Below are positions 24,738 to 34,323 of a DNA stretch of 64,000 nucleotides, piece by piece. The notes below the pieces were generated by a model. The model worked only from the letters and a program-made list of their open reading frames with translations. It was not told the origin of the DNA and searched no databases. The stretch's first letter is position 1. Each line of letters opens with the position of its first letter. Both the position numbers and the translations under genes were made by a program. This DNA comes from an uncultured Clostridia bacterium (GTDB lineage: Bacteria; Bacillota; Clostridia; TANB77; CAG-508), in assembly GCA_947581805.1 (NCBI GenBank), contig CANPVM010000003.1:62001-126000 (forward strand), written 5' to 3'.

Positions 24738-26490
24738 ATGAATATTTATCGAACTCATACTTGCAATGAAATTCGCCTAGAAGATGTAGGCAAAAAAGTA
24801 AAAATTGCAGGATTTGTTGAAACTATACGTGATTTAGGAGGTCTTGTTTTCTTAGACATTCGCGATATGTATGGTATTACCCAAGTGGTTACTTCTGCTG
24901 ATAGTGCAGATGTTGATTTCGCTTCACACATTCCGTTAGAATCTTCAGTATGTGTAGAAGGTATTGTACGAAAGAGAGATGCTGAAACAGTAAATGAAAA
25001 GTTAGATACTGGTTTAGTAGAAATTGCTATTGAAACTATTGAAGTTTTAGGCAGACGTACAAAAAATTTACCTTTTGAAATTAATGGTAATAGTGATGTA
25101 CGTGAAGATTTAAGATTGCAATATCGTTTCTTAGATTTACGAAATGATGCTTTAAAAAAGAATATTATTTTAAGAGCACAAGTGATTCAATTTTTACGCT
25201 CACAAATGATTGAGCAAGGATTTTTAGAGGTTCAAACACCTATTTTAACCAGTTCTTCTCCAGAGGGAGCAAGAGATTATTTAGTACCAAGTAGACTTCA
25301 CGCACGGAAAGTTCTATGCTTTACCACAAGCACCTCAACAATTTAAACAATTGTTAATGGTAGCAGGTTTTGATAAATATTTTCAAATTGCACCATGCTT
25401 CAGAGATGAAGATGCCAGAGCCGATAGAGCTCCTGGTGAGTTTTACCAACTTGATATGGAAATGAGTTATGCCACACAAGAAGATGTATTTGCTGCCATT
25501 GAACCAGTTGTATATAATACCTTCTTAAAATTTTCAAATAAAAAAGTAGCTGCCTATCCATTTCCTAGAATTCCTTATAAAGAAGCTATGCTTAAATATG
25601 GAACAGATAAACCAGATTTAAGAAATCCACTTGTGATTATAGATGTTACAGAATTTTTCCAAAGATGTACTTTTAAACCTTTCCTTGAGAAAACCGTTCG
25701 TAGCATTAAAGTCACAGGGCATATGTCAAAAGGTTTTCATGAAAAAATGTTAGAATTCGCACAATCCATTGGTATGGGTGGACTTGGCTATTTAGAAGTA
25801 CAAGAAGATTTAAGTTTTAAAGGACCTATTGATAAATTTATACCAGATGAAATGAAAAAAGAATTATTAGAACTTGCTAATTTGAAGGCTAATGATACTA
25901 TTTTCTTTATTGCAGATTATGAAGCAAGGGCTACCGATTTAGCAGGACAAATTCGCTCTGAACTTGGAAAACGTTTAGACTTAATTGATAACAGTATGTT
26001 TCAATTTTGCTGGATTACCGATTTTCCTATGTATGAAAGAGATGATAATGGAAATATTACTTTTAATCATAACCCATTTTCTATGCCACAAGGTGGTATG
26101 GAAGCTTTAAATACCATGAATCCATTAGATATTTTAGCTTACCAATACGATATTGTATGTAATGGAATTGAGCTTTCTTCTGGTGCTGTGAGAAACCACT
26201 CTCCAGAAATTATGGTGAAAGCTTTTGAAATTGCTGGCTATAGTAAAGAACATATAGAAGAAAAATTCCCTGCTTTATTTAATGCCTTTCAATATGGTGC
26301 TCCACCACATGCTGGAATTGCACCTGGTGTAGATAGAATGATTATGCTTTTAACCGAAAGTCAAACCATTCGTGATGTTATTGCTTTTCCTATGAATAGC
26401 AAAGCACAAGATTTAATGATGGGAGCTCCTGGTAATGTAACGAAAGAACAATTGAAAGAAGTTCATATTAAATTAGATGTGAAAGAATAA
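24738..26490 (+). pseudogene. aspS: Aspartyl-tRNA synthetase, frame broken by one base near 25302-25305
   Basis: This is a bacterial-type class II AspRS with an N-terminal OB fold (KVKIAGFVETIRDLGGLVFLD begins about residue 18), motif 2 (APCFRDEDARADRAPGEFYQLD), the bacterial GAD insertion in the middle and the motif 3 region (APGVDRMIMLL). At 25302-25305 one surplus base turns the conserved RLHAGKFYALPQAPQ into HARKVLCF and the frame stops at 25346. The rest continues in the other frame to 26490. With one base removed it is a full-length synthetase of about 583 residues. AspRS is essential, so a base error is the likelier cause. The start is ATG 24738 with AAAGGAG 8 bases upstream. It is controlled by the T-box. 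Confidence 0.9.
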
Positions 26491-26502
26491 AGATATAAAA
26501 AT

Positions 26503-26545
26503 AAAAAAGTACAAGATAGATTTTATTTCTATCTTGTACTTTTTT
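26503..26545. terminator. Bidirectional terminator between aspS and adhE
   Basis: Perfect 18-base arms (26503-26520 and 26528-26545) surround a 7-base loop, with A6/T6 ends. Confidence 0.93.
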
Positions 26546-26557
26546 ATTTTATAATTT

Positions 26558-29161
26558 TTACATATTTCCATAGTAACTATCTAATAAAATTTGTTTTAGT
26601 TCTTCTACTAATGGAAGTCTTGGATTTGCTGTTGTGCATTGGTCTTCAAAAGCTCTATCTGCAAGCATATCAACTTTGCTTAAAAATTCTTGTTCATCTA
26701 CTCCTTGCTCTTTAAAAGAACTTGGAATTCCTAAATCAGCATTTAACTTCTTAATTTCTTCAATTAAAGAATTCACTCCTTCTTCATTCGTATAAGCTGG
26801 GAAGTTCATTCTTCTTGATAAATCAGCATATTTTTGGTCTGCAATATAGTATTCATATTTAGGGAAAGACACAAATTTTGTAGGCTTTGTTGCATTATAC
26901 TTTATTACATAAGGAAGTAAAATAGCATTTATTCTTCCGTGTGGAAGGTGGAACTCTCCTCCTATTTTATGGGCTAGAGAGTGGTTTACTCCTAAAAATG
27001 CGTTAGTAAATGCCATACCTGCAATTGTACTTGCATTGTGCATTTTTTCACGTGCGTGTTGATTGCTTCCATTGTTGTATGCTTCTCTTAAGTTTTTAAA
27101 TACTAATTCGACTGCTTTTTCTGCTAAGCCATCTGTATAATCTGATGCCATATTAGAAACATAAGCTTCGATAGCATGTGTTAAAACGTCCATACCAGTA
27201 TCTGCTGTTATTTTTTGAGGTAAGCTCATAACTAAGTCTGGGTCAATAATTGCTACATCTGGTGTTAGTTCATAATCTGCAAGTGGATATTTTTTGTTTA
27301 AAGTTTTATCTGTAATTACAGCAAAAGATGTAACTTCTGAACCTGTTCCTGAAGTAGTCGGAATAGCTACCATCTTTGCCTTTTCGCCTAATACTGGAAA
27401 TTTATAAGTACGTTTTCTAATATCCATAAATTTTAATTTTAATCCTTCTACATCTGCTTCTGGATGCTCATAGAATAACCACATACCTTTTGCCGCATCA
27501 ATTGGGCTACCGCCACCAAGTGCAATAATGACATCTGGCTTAAATTCATTCATCATGGCTACACCTCTTTTAATCGTATCAAAAGAAGGATCTGACTCTA
27601 CATCGGAAAAGATTTCAGAATGTACATATTCATTTCTTTTTCTTAAATGATATAAGATTTTATCGACATATCCAAATTTAACCATAGATTCATCGGTTAC
27701 AATGAATGCTCTTGAAATATTTGGCATTTTTTCTAGGTAAGCAATTGAACCTGCTTCAAAATAAATTTTATTTGGTACTTTGAACCATTGCATATTAACT
27801 CTCCTTTTCGCTACTTTTTTAATATTTATTAAATTTGCACTTGACACATTAGAAGTTGTGGAGTTTCCACCAAATGTACCACAACCAAGTGTTAAAGATG
27901 GTAGATTGGTGTTATAAATATCTCCAATTGCTCCATGTGTTGAAGGAGAATTAACAATAATTCTTCCTACTTTCACTGTTTTCGAGAATTTTTCAATGGT
28001 TTCTTCATCTTCTGAATGAATTACGGCAGAATGTCCTAAGCCACCAAATTCAATTAGTTTTTCTGCTAGTTCAATTCCTTCATCTGCATTTTCTACAATG
28101 TAGTATGCAAGAACTGGACTTAACTTTTCTTTTGAAAATGGATATTCAATTCCAACTCCATTTTCATGTAATACTAAAACTTTAGTATCTTGTGGAACTT
28201 CAATTCCGGCTCCTTTTGCAATAATGTAAGGACTTTTTCCTACAATGTCTGCATTTAGGGCACAACCTTTTTCTTCTATAAACATACTATTTCTTAATTG
28301 TTGTGTTTCTTCGTCACTTAAGAAATAGCAACCTGCTTCTTTCATAAGTCTTTCAAATTCTTCGTGAATTTCTCTATCGACAATAACTGATTGCTCGGAT
28401 GCACAAATCATTCCATTATCAAATGATTTTGATAGAACTAAATCATTAACTGAAGTTTTCAATTTAGCTGTTTTATCAATATAGCAAGGCACATTTCCAG
28501 GACCTACACCTAAAGCTGGTTTTCCACAAGAATAAGCAGCTTTTACCATACCTGTTCCACCTGTTGCTAAAATTAAATCGACTCCCGGATGGTTCATAAG
28601 GGTGCTTGTTGCTAAAATAGATGGTTCTTCAATCCATAAAATACAATTTTCTGGTGCCCCTGCTTTAATAGCCGCTTCTCTTACAATTTCAGCTGCTCTT
28701 ACGCTACACTGTTGTGCTGATGGGTGAAAACCGAAAATAATTACATTTCTAGTTTTAGCTGCAATAATAGATTTAAACATTGTTGTAGAAGTTGGGTTGG
28801 TAACAGGAGTTACTCCTGCAATAACACCAATTGGTTCTGCTATTTCTTCATAGCCTTCTTCTTCATTTTCATTAATAACACCAACAGTTTTATCATATTT
28901 AATACTATGATAAATGTATTCGGTAGCAAACATATTCTTTGTAATTTTATCTTCGTAAATACCACGATTAGTTTCTTCTACTGCTAATTTTGCAAGTTCC
29001 ATGTGGTGCTCTAACCCTGCCATAGACATTGCTTTTACAATGTTATCTACTTGCTCTTGATTTAATTTCATGTATTCCTCTGATGCCTTTCTTGCCTTTG
29101 CTACTAAGTCATCAATCATCTGCTTTACTCTTTCTTGCTCTTCTTCTGTATTTTCTGCCAT
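26558..29161 (-). CDS. adhE: Bifunctional aldehyde/alcohol dehydrogenase AdhE
   Basis: This 867-residue enzyme converts acetyl-CoA to acetaldehyde and then ethanol, using two NADH. The N-terminal CoA-acylating aldehyde dehydrogenase domain carries the catalytic Cys in GMICASEQSV and GGTGMVKAAYSCG. The C-terminal iron alcohol dehydrogenase begins near MQWFKVPNKIYFEAG and has GGGSPIDAAKGMW and the metal-histidine region NHSLAHKIGGEFHLPHGR. The start was moved to 29161 because AAAGGATG lies 8 bases before it. Two earlier in-frame ATGs lack sites. AdhE forms spirosomes in other bacteria. It is monocistronic between a promoter and a bidirectional terminator. Confidence 0.95.
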   Translation of the reverse strand: MAENTEEEQERVKQMIDDLVAKARKASEEYMKLNQEQVDNIVKAMSMAGLEHHMELAKLAVEETNRGIYEDKITKNMFATEYIYHSIKYDKTVGVINENEEEGYEEIAEPIGVIAGVTPVTNPTSTTMFKSIIAAKTRNVIIFGFHPSAQQCSVRAAEIVREAAIKAGAPENCILWIEEPSILATSTLMNHPGVDLILATGGTGMVKAAYSCGKPALGVGPGNVPCYIDKTAKLKTSVNDLVLSKSFDNGMICASEQSVIVDREIHEEFERLMKEAGCYFLSDEETQQLRNSMFIEEKGCALNADIVGKSPYIIAKGAGIEVPQDTKVLVLHENGVGIEYPFSKEKLSPVLAYYIVENADEGIELAEKLIEFGGLGHSAVIHSEDEETIEKFSKTVKVGRIIVNSPSTHGAIGDIYNTNLPSLTLGCGTFGGNSTTSNVSSANLINIKKVAKRRVNMQWFKVPNKIYFEAGSIAYLEKMPNISRAFIVTDESMVKFGYVDKILYHLRKRNEYVHSEIFSDVESDPSFDTIKRGVAMMNEFKPDVIIALGGGSPIDAAKGMWLFYEHPEADVEGLKLKFMDIRKRTYKFPVLGEKAKMVAIPTTSGTGSEVTSFAVITDKTLNKKYPLADYELTPDVAIIDPDLVMSLPQKITADTGMDVLTHAIEAYVSNMASDYTDGLAEKAVELVFKNLREAYNNGSNQHAREKMHNASTIAGMAFTNAFLGVNHSLAHKIGGEFHLPHGRINAILLPYVIKYNATKPTKFVSFPKYEYYIADQKYADLSRRMNFPAYTNEEGVNSLIEEIKKLNADLGIPSSFKEQGVDEQEFLSKVDMLADRAFEDQCTTANPRLPLVEELKQILLDSYYGNM

Positions 29162-29205
29162 ACGCTTCATCCTTTCTTTTGTTAGGTACATTTTATTTCT
29201 CTTAT

Positions 29206-29233
29206 ATTATATAGTAACTGAAAAAAAAGTCAA
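29206..29233 (-). promoter_or_regulatory. Promoter of adhE
   Basis: On the minus strand TTGACT (29228-29233) and TATAAT (29206-29211) are 16 bases apart. I see no clear Rex palindrome next to it. Confidence 0.65.
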
Positions 29234-29283
29234 CTATTTTTCGTCGACCTTTTTCTTGCATTTTTGCAAAATATTATATATCC

Positions 29284-29616
29284 TTACCTTTCATTTTCCA
29301 TATATTCTAATTTTTCTTTTTTAAATTTTTCACTTTTTACTATAGCTATTTCTTCTTCTGTTAGTTTTTGCACACGATACATCTGTCCAAATAATTCTTG
29401 TTGCTCTTTTGATAATTCTCTTGTCAAATCACGATATTCTCTTACAAACATTTTTCCTTCTTGAAATATATTTTTATAAATAACTAAATCATCTAAAGGT
29501 TCTTTTGCGCTTTCGCCTGTATATATACCATTTAATGCTACAATTTTATAAATATTTTTTTCTAACAAATTTTTACCTTTAAAATGTTTGCATAAATCTC
29601 CTACTCTTAATTCCAT
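29284..29616 (-). CDS. DUF1653-type small protein
   Basis: This 110-residue cytoplasmic protein opens with VGDLCKHFKGKNLLEKNIYKI and continues with PLDDLVIYKNIFQEGKMFVREY, the DUF1653 pattern of a short beta-rich domain that reads KHFKG...YK...W/FVR. The last 35 residues are a charged helix. The function of the family is unknown. AAAGGGAAAGC precedes the ATG. It lies 49 bases after the metallophosphoesterase gene on the same strand and may be co-transcribed with it. Confidence 0.7.
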   Translation of the reverse strand: MELRVGDLCKHFKGKNLLEKNIYKIVALNGIYTGESAKEPLDDLVIYKNIFQEGKMFVREYRDLTRELSKEQQELFGQMYRVQKLTEEEIAIVKSEKFKKEKLEYMENER

Positions 29617-29664
29617 TTGCTTTCCCTTTCTTTTTTATTTATATACAATTTAGTACAATACACT

Positions 29665-30498
29665 TTATATTTTATTTATATCAATTCCTAATTTTTCAAA
29701 ATTTTTATTCACATTTTGCATGTTTCGATACATGCCATTTTGAAGTTCGTAGGCATAACTCTCTTCTTCTATATTTTTTTCTTTATCTTCTAACTCTTTT
29801 TCGATATTGTATGGCACTCTAGCAAATGTAAAATAGATTTCTCCTTTTTCTTCTTTTTCATTTTCTTTTCCTTCTAATATCACGTAATTGCTACAAGTAG
29901 TTTCTAAGGTGTCTCCATCTTTTTGCTCGTTTCTTATGGTATCAAAAGAATTTCCAACACTTCCAGCGTTAATTAAAGTTCTATTATAAATTTTGTCCAT
30001 ATATTGATGATGAATATGCCCATACACTACTACATCTGCTGTTTTGTTAGAAATGGTATTTGGTGTTGGTAAGAACATTTCATATTTGGTATATGGCATA
30101 TCTTGGTTTAAAATTGGCTTGTTATTTGCCCAAGGGGTAGCATGAAAAAGCCTTACTAGTCTACCACTTAAATAAAATTCATAGCAAAAAGGTAAGCTTT
30201 GCAAATAGTCTCTATCTTCTTTTGTAAGCATACTTTGGTTCCATTTAATTCTTTTTGCTTCTACTTCTTCCTTTTCCTCTAAATTATGTTCTTTTGAAAA
30301 ATACTCGTCAGTATTTCCTTGTAATACCACTTCACAATTTTTCTTAATTAAATCAATACACTCTTTTGGATGTACTCCCTTTGCTATGGTATCTCCTAAG
30401 CAATAAATTTTTTCAATGTTTCTTTTTTTGATATCTCCTAACGTCGCTTTTAATGCTTCTAAATTTCCATGAATGTCTGATATAATGGCTATTTTCAT
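29665..30498 (-). CDS. Calcineurin-like metallophosphoesterase
   Basis: This 277-residue two-metal phosphoesterase has SDIHGN at residue 7, GDTIAKG near 35, GNTDEY near 61, a conserved His in LFHATPW, and GHIHHQY plus NAGSVGNSFD in the second half. These are all the metal ligands. It resembles the YfcE/phosphatase-like branch that acts on phosphodiesters or phosphoproteins, but the substrate cannot be named. The protein is soluble, with no signal peptide. Confidence 0.85.
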   Translation of the reverse strand: MKIAIISDIHGNLEALKATLGDIKKRNIEKIYCLGDTIAKGVHPKECIDLIKKNCEVVLQGNTDEYFSKEHNLEEKEEVEAKRIKWNQSMLTKEDRDYLQSLPFCYEFYLSGRLVRLFHATPWANNKPILNQDMPYTKYEMFLPTPNTISNKTADVVVYGHIHHQYMDKIYNRTLINAGSVGNSFDTIRNEQKDGDTLETTCSNYVILEGKENEKEEKGEIYFTFARVPYNIEKELEDKEKNIEEESYAYELQNGMYRNMQNVNKNFEKLGIDINKI

Positions 30499-30613
30499 AA
30501 TACATTTTCCTTTTCTTTTTTTCTTGTATTATATCATATTTTAAAACTTTGTCTACTTTCATCTATTTTAAAAATTTTTCTTTTTTGGGCTTTATTTTCT
30601 TATTTATTTGTAG

Positions 30614-30619
30614 TATAAT
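30614..30619 (+). promoter_or_regulatory. -10 element before leuS
   Basis: TATAAT at 30614-30619 has only a weak -35 (TTTATT at 30591-30596) with a 17-base spacer. The transcript would begin just before repeat copy B. Confidence 0.45.
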
Positions 30620-30640
30620 AGTTTCATTAATGATACAAAA

Positions 30641-30701
30641 GGATAAGTTAGCCGTTCGAACGAAAGTGAGTTACGGCTAACTTATGCAGAGGCTAACGTC
30701 C
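30641..30701. repeat. 61-bp dispersed repeat, copy B (leuS leader)
   Basis: Its ends are GGATAAGTTAGCC and GGCTAACGTCC, with a third GGCTAAC in the middle. It is the partner of copy A at 22430-22490. It sits between the leuS promoter and ribosome site, so it is transcribed in the leuS leader. It has no T-box core. Confidence 0.75.
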
Positions 30702-30728
30702 CTAATGTGTCAGAAAGGATGATTGTTT

Positions 30729-33143
30729 ATGACTTATAATTTTAAAGAGATTGAAAAAAAATGGCAAGATTATTGGGATAAGAATGAGTCTTTTAAAGCT
30801 ATTACTAATGGTGAAAAAGCTCCTTACTATATTTTAGTTGAGTTTCCTTATCCTTCTGGAGCAGGGCTTCATGTAGGACATGTTAGGAGCTATACTGCAC
30901 AAGATGCTCTTGCTAGAATGAAAAGAATGCAAGGCTATAATGTGTTATACCCAATGGGTTGGGATGCTTTTGGTGCTCCTGCTGAGCAATATGCTATTAA
31001 AAATCATATTCATCCAAAAGATGCTGTTAAGGAAAATATTAAAACTTTTAAAGGTCAAATGAAGAGTTTAGGCTTTTCTTTTGATTGGTCTAGAGAGTTT
31101 TCTACTACTGACCCAGAATATTATAAATGGACTCAATGGCAGTTTTTACAATTCTATAAACATGGTATGGCTTACAAAGATACTATTCCTGTTAACTGGT
31201 GTCCTACTTGTAAATCTGTTTTATCTAACGAAGATGCTGCTGGTGGTGTTTGCGAAAGATGTGGTAGCAAAGTTGAGCAAAAAGAGAAATCTCAATGGAT
31301 GCTTCGTATGAGCGATTATGCAGAAGATTTATTAAAAGGTTTAGATGATACTAATTTTGCAGATAGGGTAAAACTTGGACAAATTAACTGGATTGGTAAG
31401 TCTACTGGTGTTGAGCTTGATGTTAAGATTAAACAAGGTGGAAGTTTTTCTATTTTTACTACTTGTATTGAAACTGTTTATGGCATTACTTTCTTTGTAA
31501 TTGCACCAGATGGAAAACTAATTAAAGAGTTAATGCCATTAGTTCAAAATAAAGAAGAAGCGCAAAAGTATATTGAAGAAACTGCTAAAAAATCTAGCAT
31601 GGACAGAACTGAGTTAAATAAAGGTAAAACTGGTTGCAAGCTAGAGGGTGTTACTGCTATTAATCCTATTAATGGTAAAGAGGTTCCTATTTTCTTAGGT
31701 GATTTCGTTTTAGGAGATTATGGAACAGGTGCTGTTATGGCTGTTCCATCACACGACCAAAGAGATTTTGAGTATGCGAAAGAGCACAATATTGATATGA
31801 TTCAAGTCATTGATGGACGTGATACCAAAGATTCTGCTTTTGAAAAACAAGATTATTTAGGAAAAGGTTGCAAGTTAATTAATTCTGAAGAATTTACTGG
31901 CTTAACCGTAGAAGAAGCAAAGGTTGCTATTACTGATAAATTAGTTAAAATGGGAATTGCAAGAAAAGTAAATAACTACAAAATGAGGGATTGGATTTTC
32001 TCTCGTCAAAGATTCTGGGGCGAACCTATTCCTATGATTTATTGTGAAAAATGTGGATGGCAACCAATGAAGGAAGAAGATTTACCTTTATTATTACCAG
32101 ATGTAGCAGAATATGAACCTACTGAAAATGGTGAAAGTCCTCTTGCTAATATTACTGATTGGGTAAATACTACTTGTCCTTGTTGCGGTGGTCCTGCTAA
32201 AAGAGAAACTGATACAATGCCTAACTGGGCAGGTTCTAGCTGGTATTTCTTAAGATTTATGGACCCACATAATGACAAAGAATTTGCTTCTATGGATGCT
32301 ATGAAATATTGGAAAAAAGTAGATTGGTACAATGGTGGTATGGAGCATACCGCAAGACATTTACTATATGCAAGATTCTGGGTACAATTTTTATATAATA
32401 TTGGTCTTGTACCAAATAAAGAAATGATTTGGACTCGTGTTAGCCATGGTATGGTACTAGGTTCTAATAATGAAAAAATGAGTAAGTCCAAAGGAAATGT
32501 TATTAACCCAGATGATATTGTAAAAGAATATGGCGCTGATACATTAAGAGTTTATGAAATGTTTATGGGTGATTATACACAAGATGCCCCATGGAGTACA
32601 GATTCTTTAAAAGGTTGCAAGCGTTTCCTTGATAAGGTAATCCGTTTGAAAGATAAAGTGGTAGATGGTGAAAATTATTCTCCAAAACTAGAATCTATTA
32701 TTCATAAAACAATTAAAAAGGTACAAACGGATTTAACAACTATGTCTTATAATACAGCTATATCAAGTTTAATGATTTTAGCAAATAGTTATGAGAATGA
32801 AAAGAATATTACGAAAGCAGATTATCGTTTACTTTTAACTTTGTTAAATCCTGTCGCTCCTCATATTACAGAAGAGCTTAACGAAACTTTAGGATATGCA
32901 CCTATTTGTGAATCTGCTTGGCCTGTATATGACGAAGCAAAGACCATTGATAGTGAAATTGAAATTCCAGTACAATTCAATGGAAAATTAAAAGCAACTG
33001 TTATGGCTCCAATGGATTCAGATGAAAGTACAGTAAAAGAGATTGTTCATAACAACGAAACTGTTACTTCTTTACTAGAAGGAAAAACAATTGTTAAAGA
33101 AATTTATGTAAAAAATAAAATTTACAATATTGTTGTAAAATAA
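30729..33143 (+). CDS. leuS: Leucyl-tRNA synthetase with altered editing-site motif
   Basis: This 804-residue class I synthetase charges tRNA-Leu. The HIGH-type motif FPYPSGAGLHVGH, the zinc cysteines CPTC...CERCG, the class-defining WIGKSTG and KMSKSKGN are present. In the CP1 editing domain the threonine-rich motif, normally TTRPDTLFG, reads TTCIETVYG (about residues 243-251), so the Arg, Pro and Asp are all changed. The second editing block GTGAVMAVPSHDQRD keeps its Asp. The start is ATG 30729 with AAAGGATG upstream. Unlike aspS there is no T-box before it. A strong terminator follows. Confidence 0.95.
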   Translation: MTYNFKEIEKKWQDYWDKNESFKAITNGEKAPYYILVEFPYPSGAGLHVGHVRSYTAQDALARMKRMQGYNVLYPMGWDAFGAPAEQYAIKNHIHPKDAVKENIKTFKGQMKSLGFSFDWSREFSTTDPEYYKWTQWQFLQFYKHGMAYKDTIPVNWCPTCKSVLSNEDAAGGVCERCGSKVEQKEKSQWMLRMSDYAEDLLKGLDDTNFADRVKLGQINWIGKSTGVELDVKIKQGGSFSIFTTCIETVYGITFFVIAPDGKLIKELMPLVQNKEEAQKYIEETAKKSSMDRTELNKGKTGCKLEGVTAINPINGKEVPIFLGDFVLGDYGTGAVMAVPSHDQRDFEYAKEHNIDMIQVIDGRDTKDSAFEKQDYLGKGCKLINSEEFTGLTVEEAKVAITDKLVKMGIARKVNNYKMRDWIFSRQRFWGEPIPMIYCEKCGWQPMKEEDLPLLLPDVAEYEPTENGESPLANITDWVNTTCPCCGGPAKRETDTMPNWAGSSWYFLRFMDPHNDKEFASMDAMKYWKKVDWYNGGMEHTARHLLYARFWVQFLYNIGLVPNKEMIWTRVSHGMVLGSNNEKMSKSKGNVINPDDIVKEYGADTLRVYEMFMGDYTQDAPWSTDSLKGCKRFLDKVIRLKDKVVDGENYSPKLESIIHKTIKKVQTDLTTMSYNTAISSLMILANSYENEKNITKADYRLLLTLLNPVAPHITEELNETLGYAPICESAWPVYDEAKTIDSEIEIPVQFNGKLKATVMAPMDSDESTVKEIVHNNETVTSLLEGKTIVKEIYVKNKIYNIVVK

Positions 33144-33152
33144 AGTTTTGAA

Positions 33153-33189
33153 AAAAACTAGGTAAGAGAATTACTCTTACCTAGTTTTT
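33153..33189. terminator. Terminator after leuS
   Basis: Sixteen-base arms (33153-33168 and 33174-33189) with a 5-base loop and T5 end. Confidence 0.92.
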
Positions 33190-33222
33190 ATTAGTGCATT
33201 TTGGTTTTACACAAATCTTTTA

Positions 33223-34203
33223 TTACAACTTATCACGTTTGACAAGTGCCTGATTGATTTCTTCTGTCGCTCGGATTGCTTCTGCCTTTGCTGCCTCTGC
33301 CCATGTTTCTTCGGAATACTGAGCTTTCCAACAGTCTTTTTTGTAAGCCTGCATAATGCCTCTGGAAGAATTGATAATCGCACCTAAGCCTTCACCATCA
33401 AAAGCAGCTACTACATCATCTGCCGTTGCTCCTTGTGCACCATAGCCCGGTACCAGTACAAAGTTATTTCCCATCCAATCTGTCAAGTCACCTAACTGTT
33501 CTGGATGCGTAGCTCCTACTACTGCTCCTACCATAGAATAATCGTCTATAGAATAATAGTCGCATTCCTCAACTTTTTCAGTCCAGTCAGTCACCAAATT
33601 TGCCACTGCTTCATAGACCTTTCTTCCATCCTCGAGCACCAAATCCTGAATCTCACATGAAGACTTGTTAGAGGTCTTTACCAGAACAAATACGCCCTTC
33701 CCATTTTCCTTGGCCATTTTCATAAATGGCATGACACCATCGCTGCCAAAGTAAGGGTTGATGGTAATAGCATCAAAAGGAGAATCTTCCGTGAGGAAAG
33801 CCTGCGCGTACGCCTGCGAAGTAGAACCAATGTCTGCTCTTTTTACATCGCCGATAACAAAAAGCCCTACTTTTTGTGCCTCATATGCAATATCCCAATA
33901 TAAATTTTCCAAGTTTTCTGCTTCAAAGAATGCGCTGTTGATTTTTATTGCCGGCACTACATCTTTTACTGCCTGAATATACTTTTTACAGTATGCTCTA
34001 AAAATTTGCTCTTTATAGATTTCCTTTCTATCTTCTTCACCAATAGCTCTTTCCTCTTCCGGCTCATCATAAAAGAATTTGTTTTTCAAAGTCTTAGGAA
34101 TCATTTCCCATGTAGGATCCAGCCCTGCACAAATTCTGCTGTTTTTCTGCAAAATGAGAGCATTTAGCCGCTGCATTGCATTTTTTTCTGTGTTATTTGC
34201 CAT
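33223..34203 (-). CDS. pyrF: Orotidine-5'-phosphate decarboxylase (type 2), G+C-rich insert
   Basis: This 326-residue enzyme makes UMP in pyrimidine synthesis. GLDPTWEMIP, the catalytic VIGDVKRADIGSTS and PGYGAQG near the C-terminus are the type 2 PyrF motifs. The start was put at 34203 because AGAAAGGGA lies before it. Its base composition stands apart: two 60-base lines I counted are near 52% G+C against about 32% in a leuS line, and codons such as CTG and GCC-type are frequent. No other pyr gene is nearby. This points to recent transfer from a richer genome. A 14-base palindrome lies 15 bases upstream. Confidence 0.95.
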   Translation of the reverse strand: MANNTEKNAMQRLNALILQKNSRICAGLDPTWEMIPKTLKNKFFYDEPEEERAIGEEDRKEIYKEQIFRAYCKKYIQAVKDVVPAIKINSAFFEAENLENLYWDIAYEAQKVGLFVIGDVKRADIGSTSQAYAQAFLTEDSPFDAITINPYFGSDGVMPFMKMAKENGKGVFVLVKTSNKSSCEIQDLVLEDGRKVYEAVANLVTDWTEKVEECDYYSIDDYSMVGAVVGATHPEQLGDLTDWMGNNFVLVPGYGAQGATADDVVAAFDGEGLGAIINSSRGIMQAYKKDCWKAQYSEETWAEAAKAEAIRATEEINQALVKRDKL

Positions 34204-34217
34204 ATTTTTCCCTTTCT

Positions 34218-34231
34218 CGTTCAATTGAACG
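34218..34231. promoter_or_regulatory. Perfect 14-bp palindrome in the pyrF leader
   Basis: CGTTCAATTGAACG reads the same on both strands. It lies just before the pyrF ribosome site, a suitable place for an operator. The binding protein is unknown. Confidence 0.4.
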
Positions 34232-34323
34232 TTTGAAATATAAAAGTTTCGTTACGTCAACTATTATATCATGGTTTTTCTTTTAATTCAAGCGTTTTTC
34301 CATTTTTCTACTTTTCTAACATT

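Noticed and set aside
25299..25350. Programmed ribosomal frameshift in aspS
   Set aside because: There is no slippery heptamer, no stimulatory structure was noticed, and two other genes show the same kind of single-base insertion, so an error is simpler.
30641..30728. Possible T-box before leuS
   Set aside because: There is no AGGGTGG-type T-box core and no terminator in the leader. The region is the 61-bp repeat.
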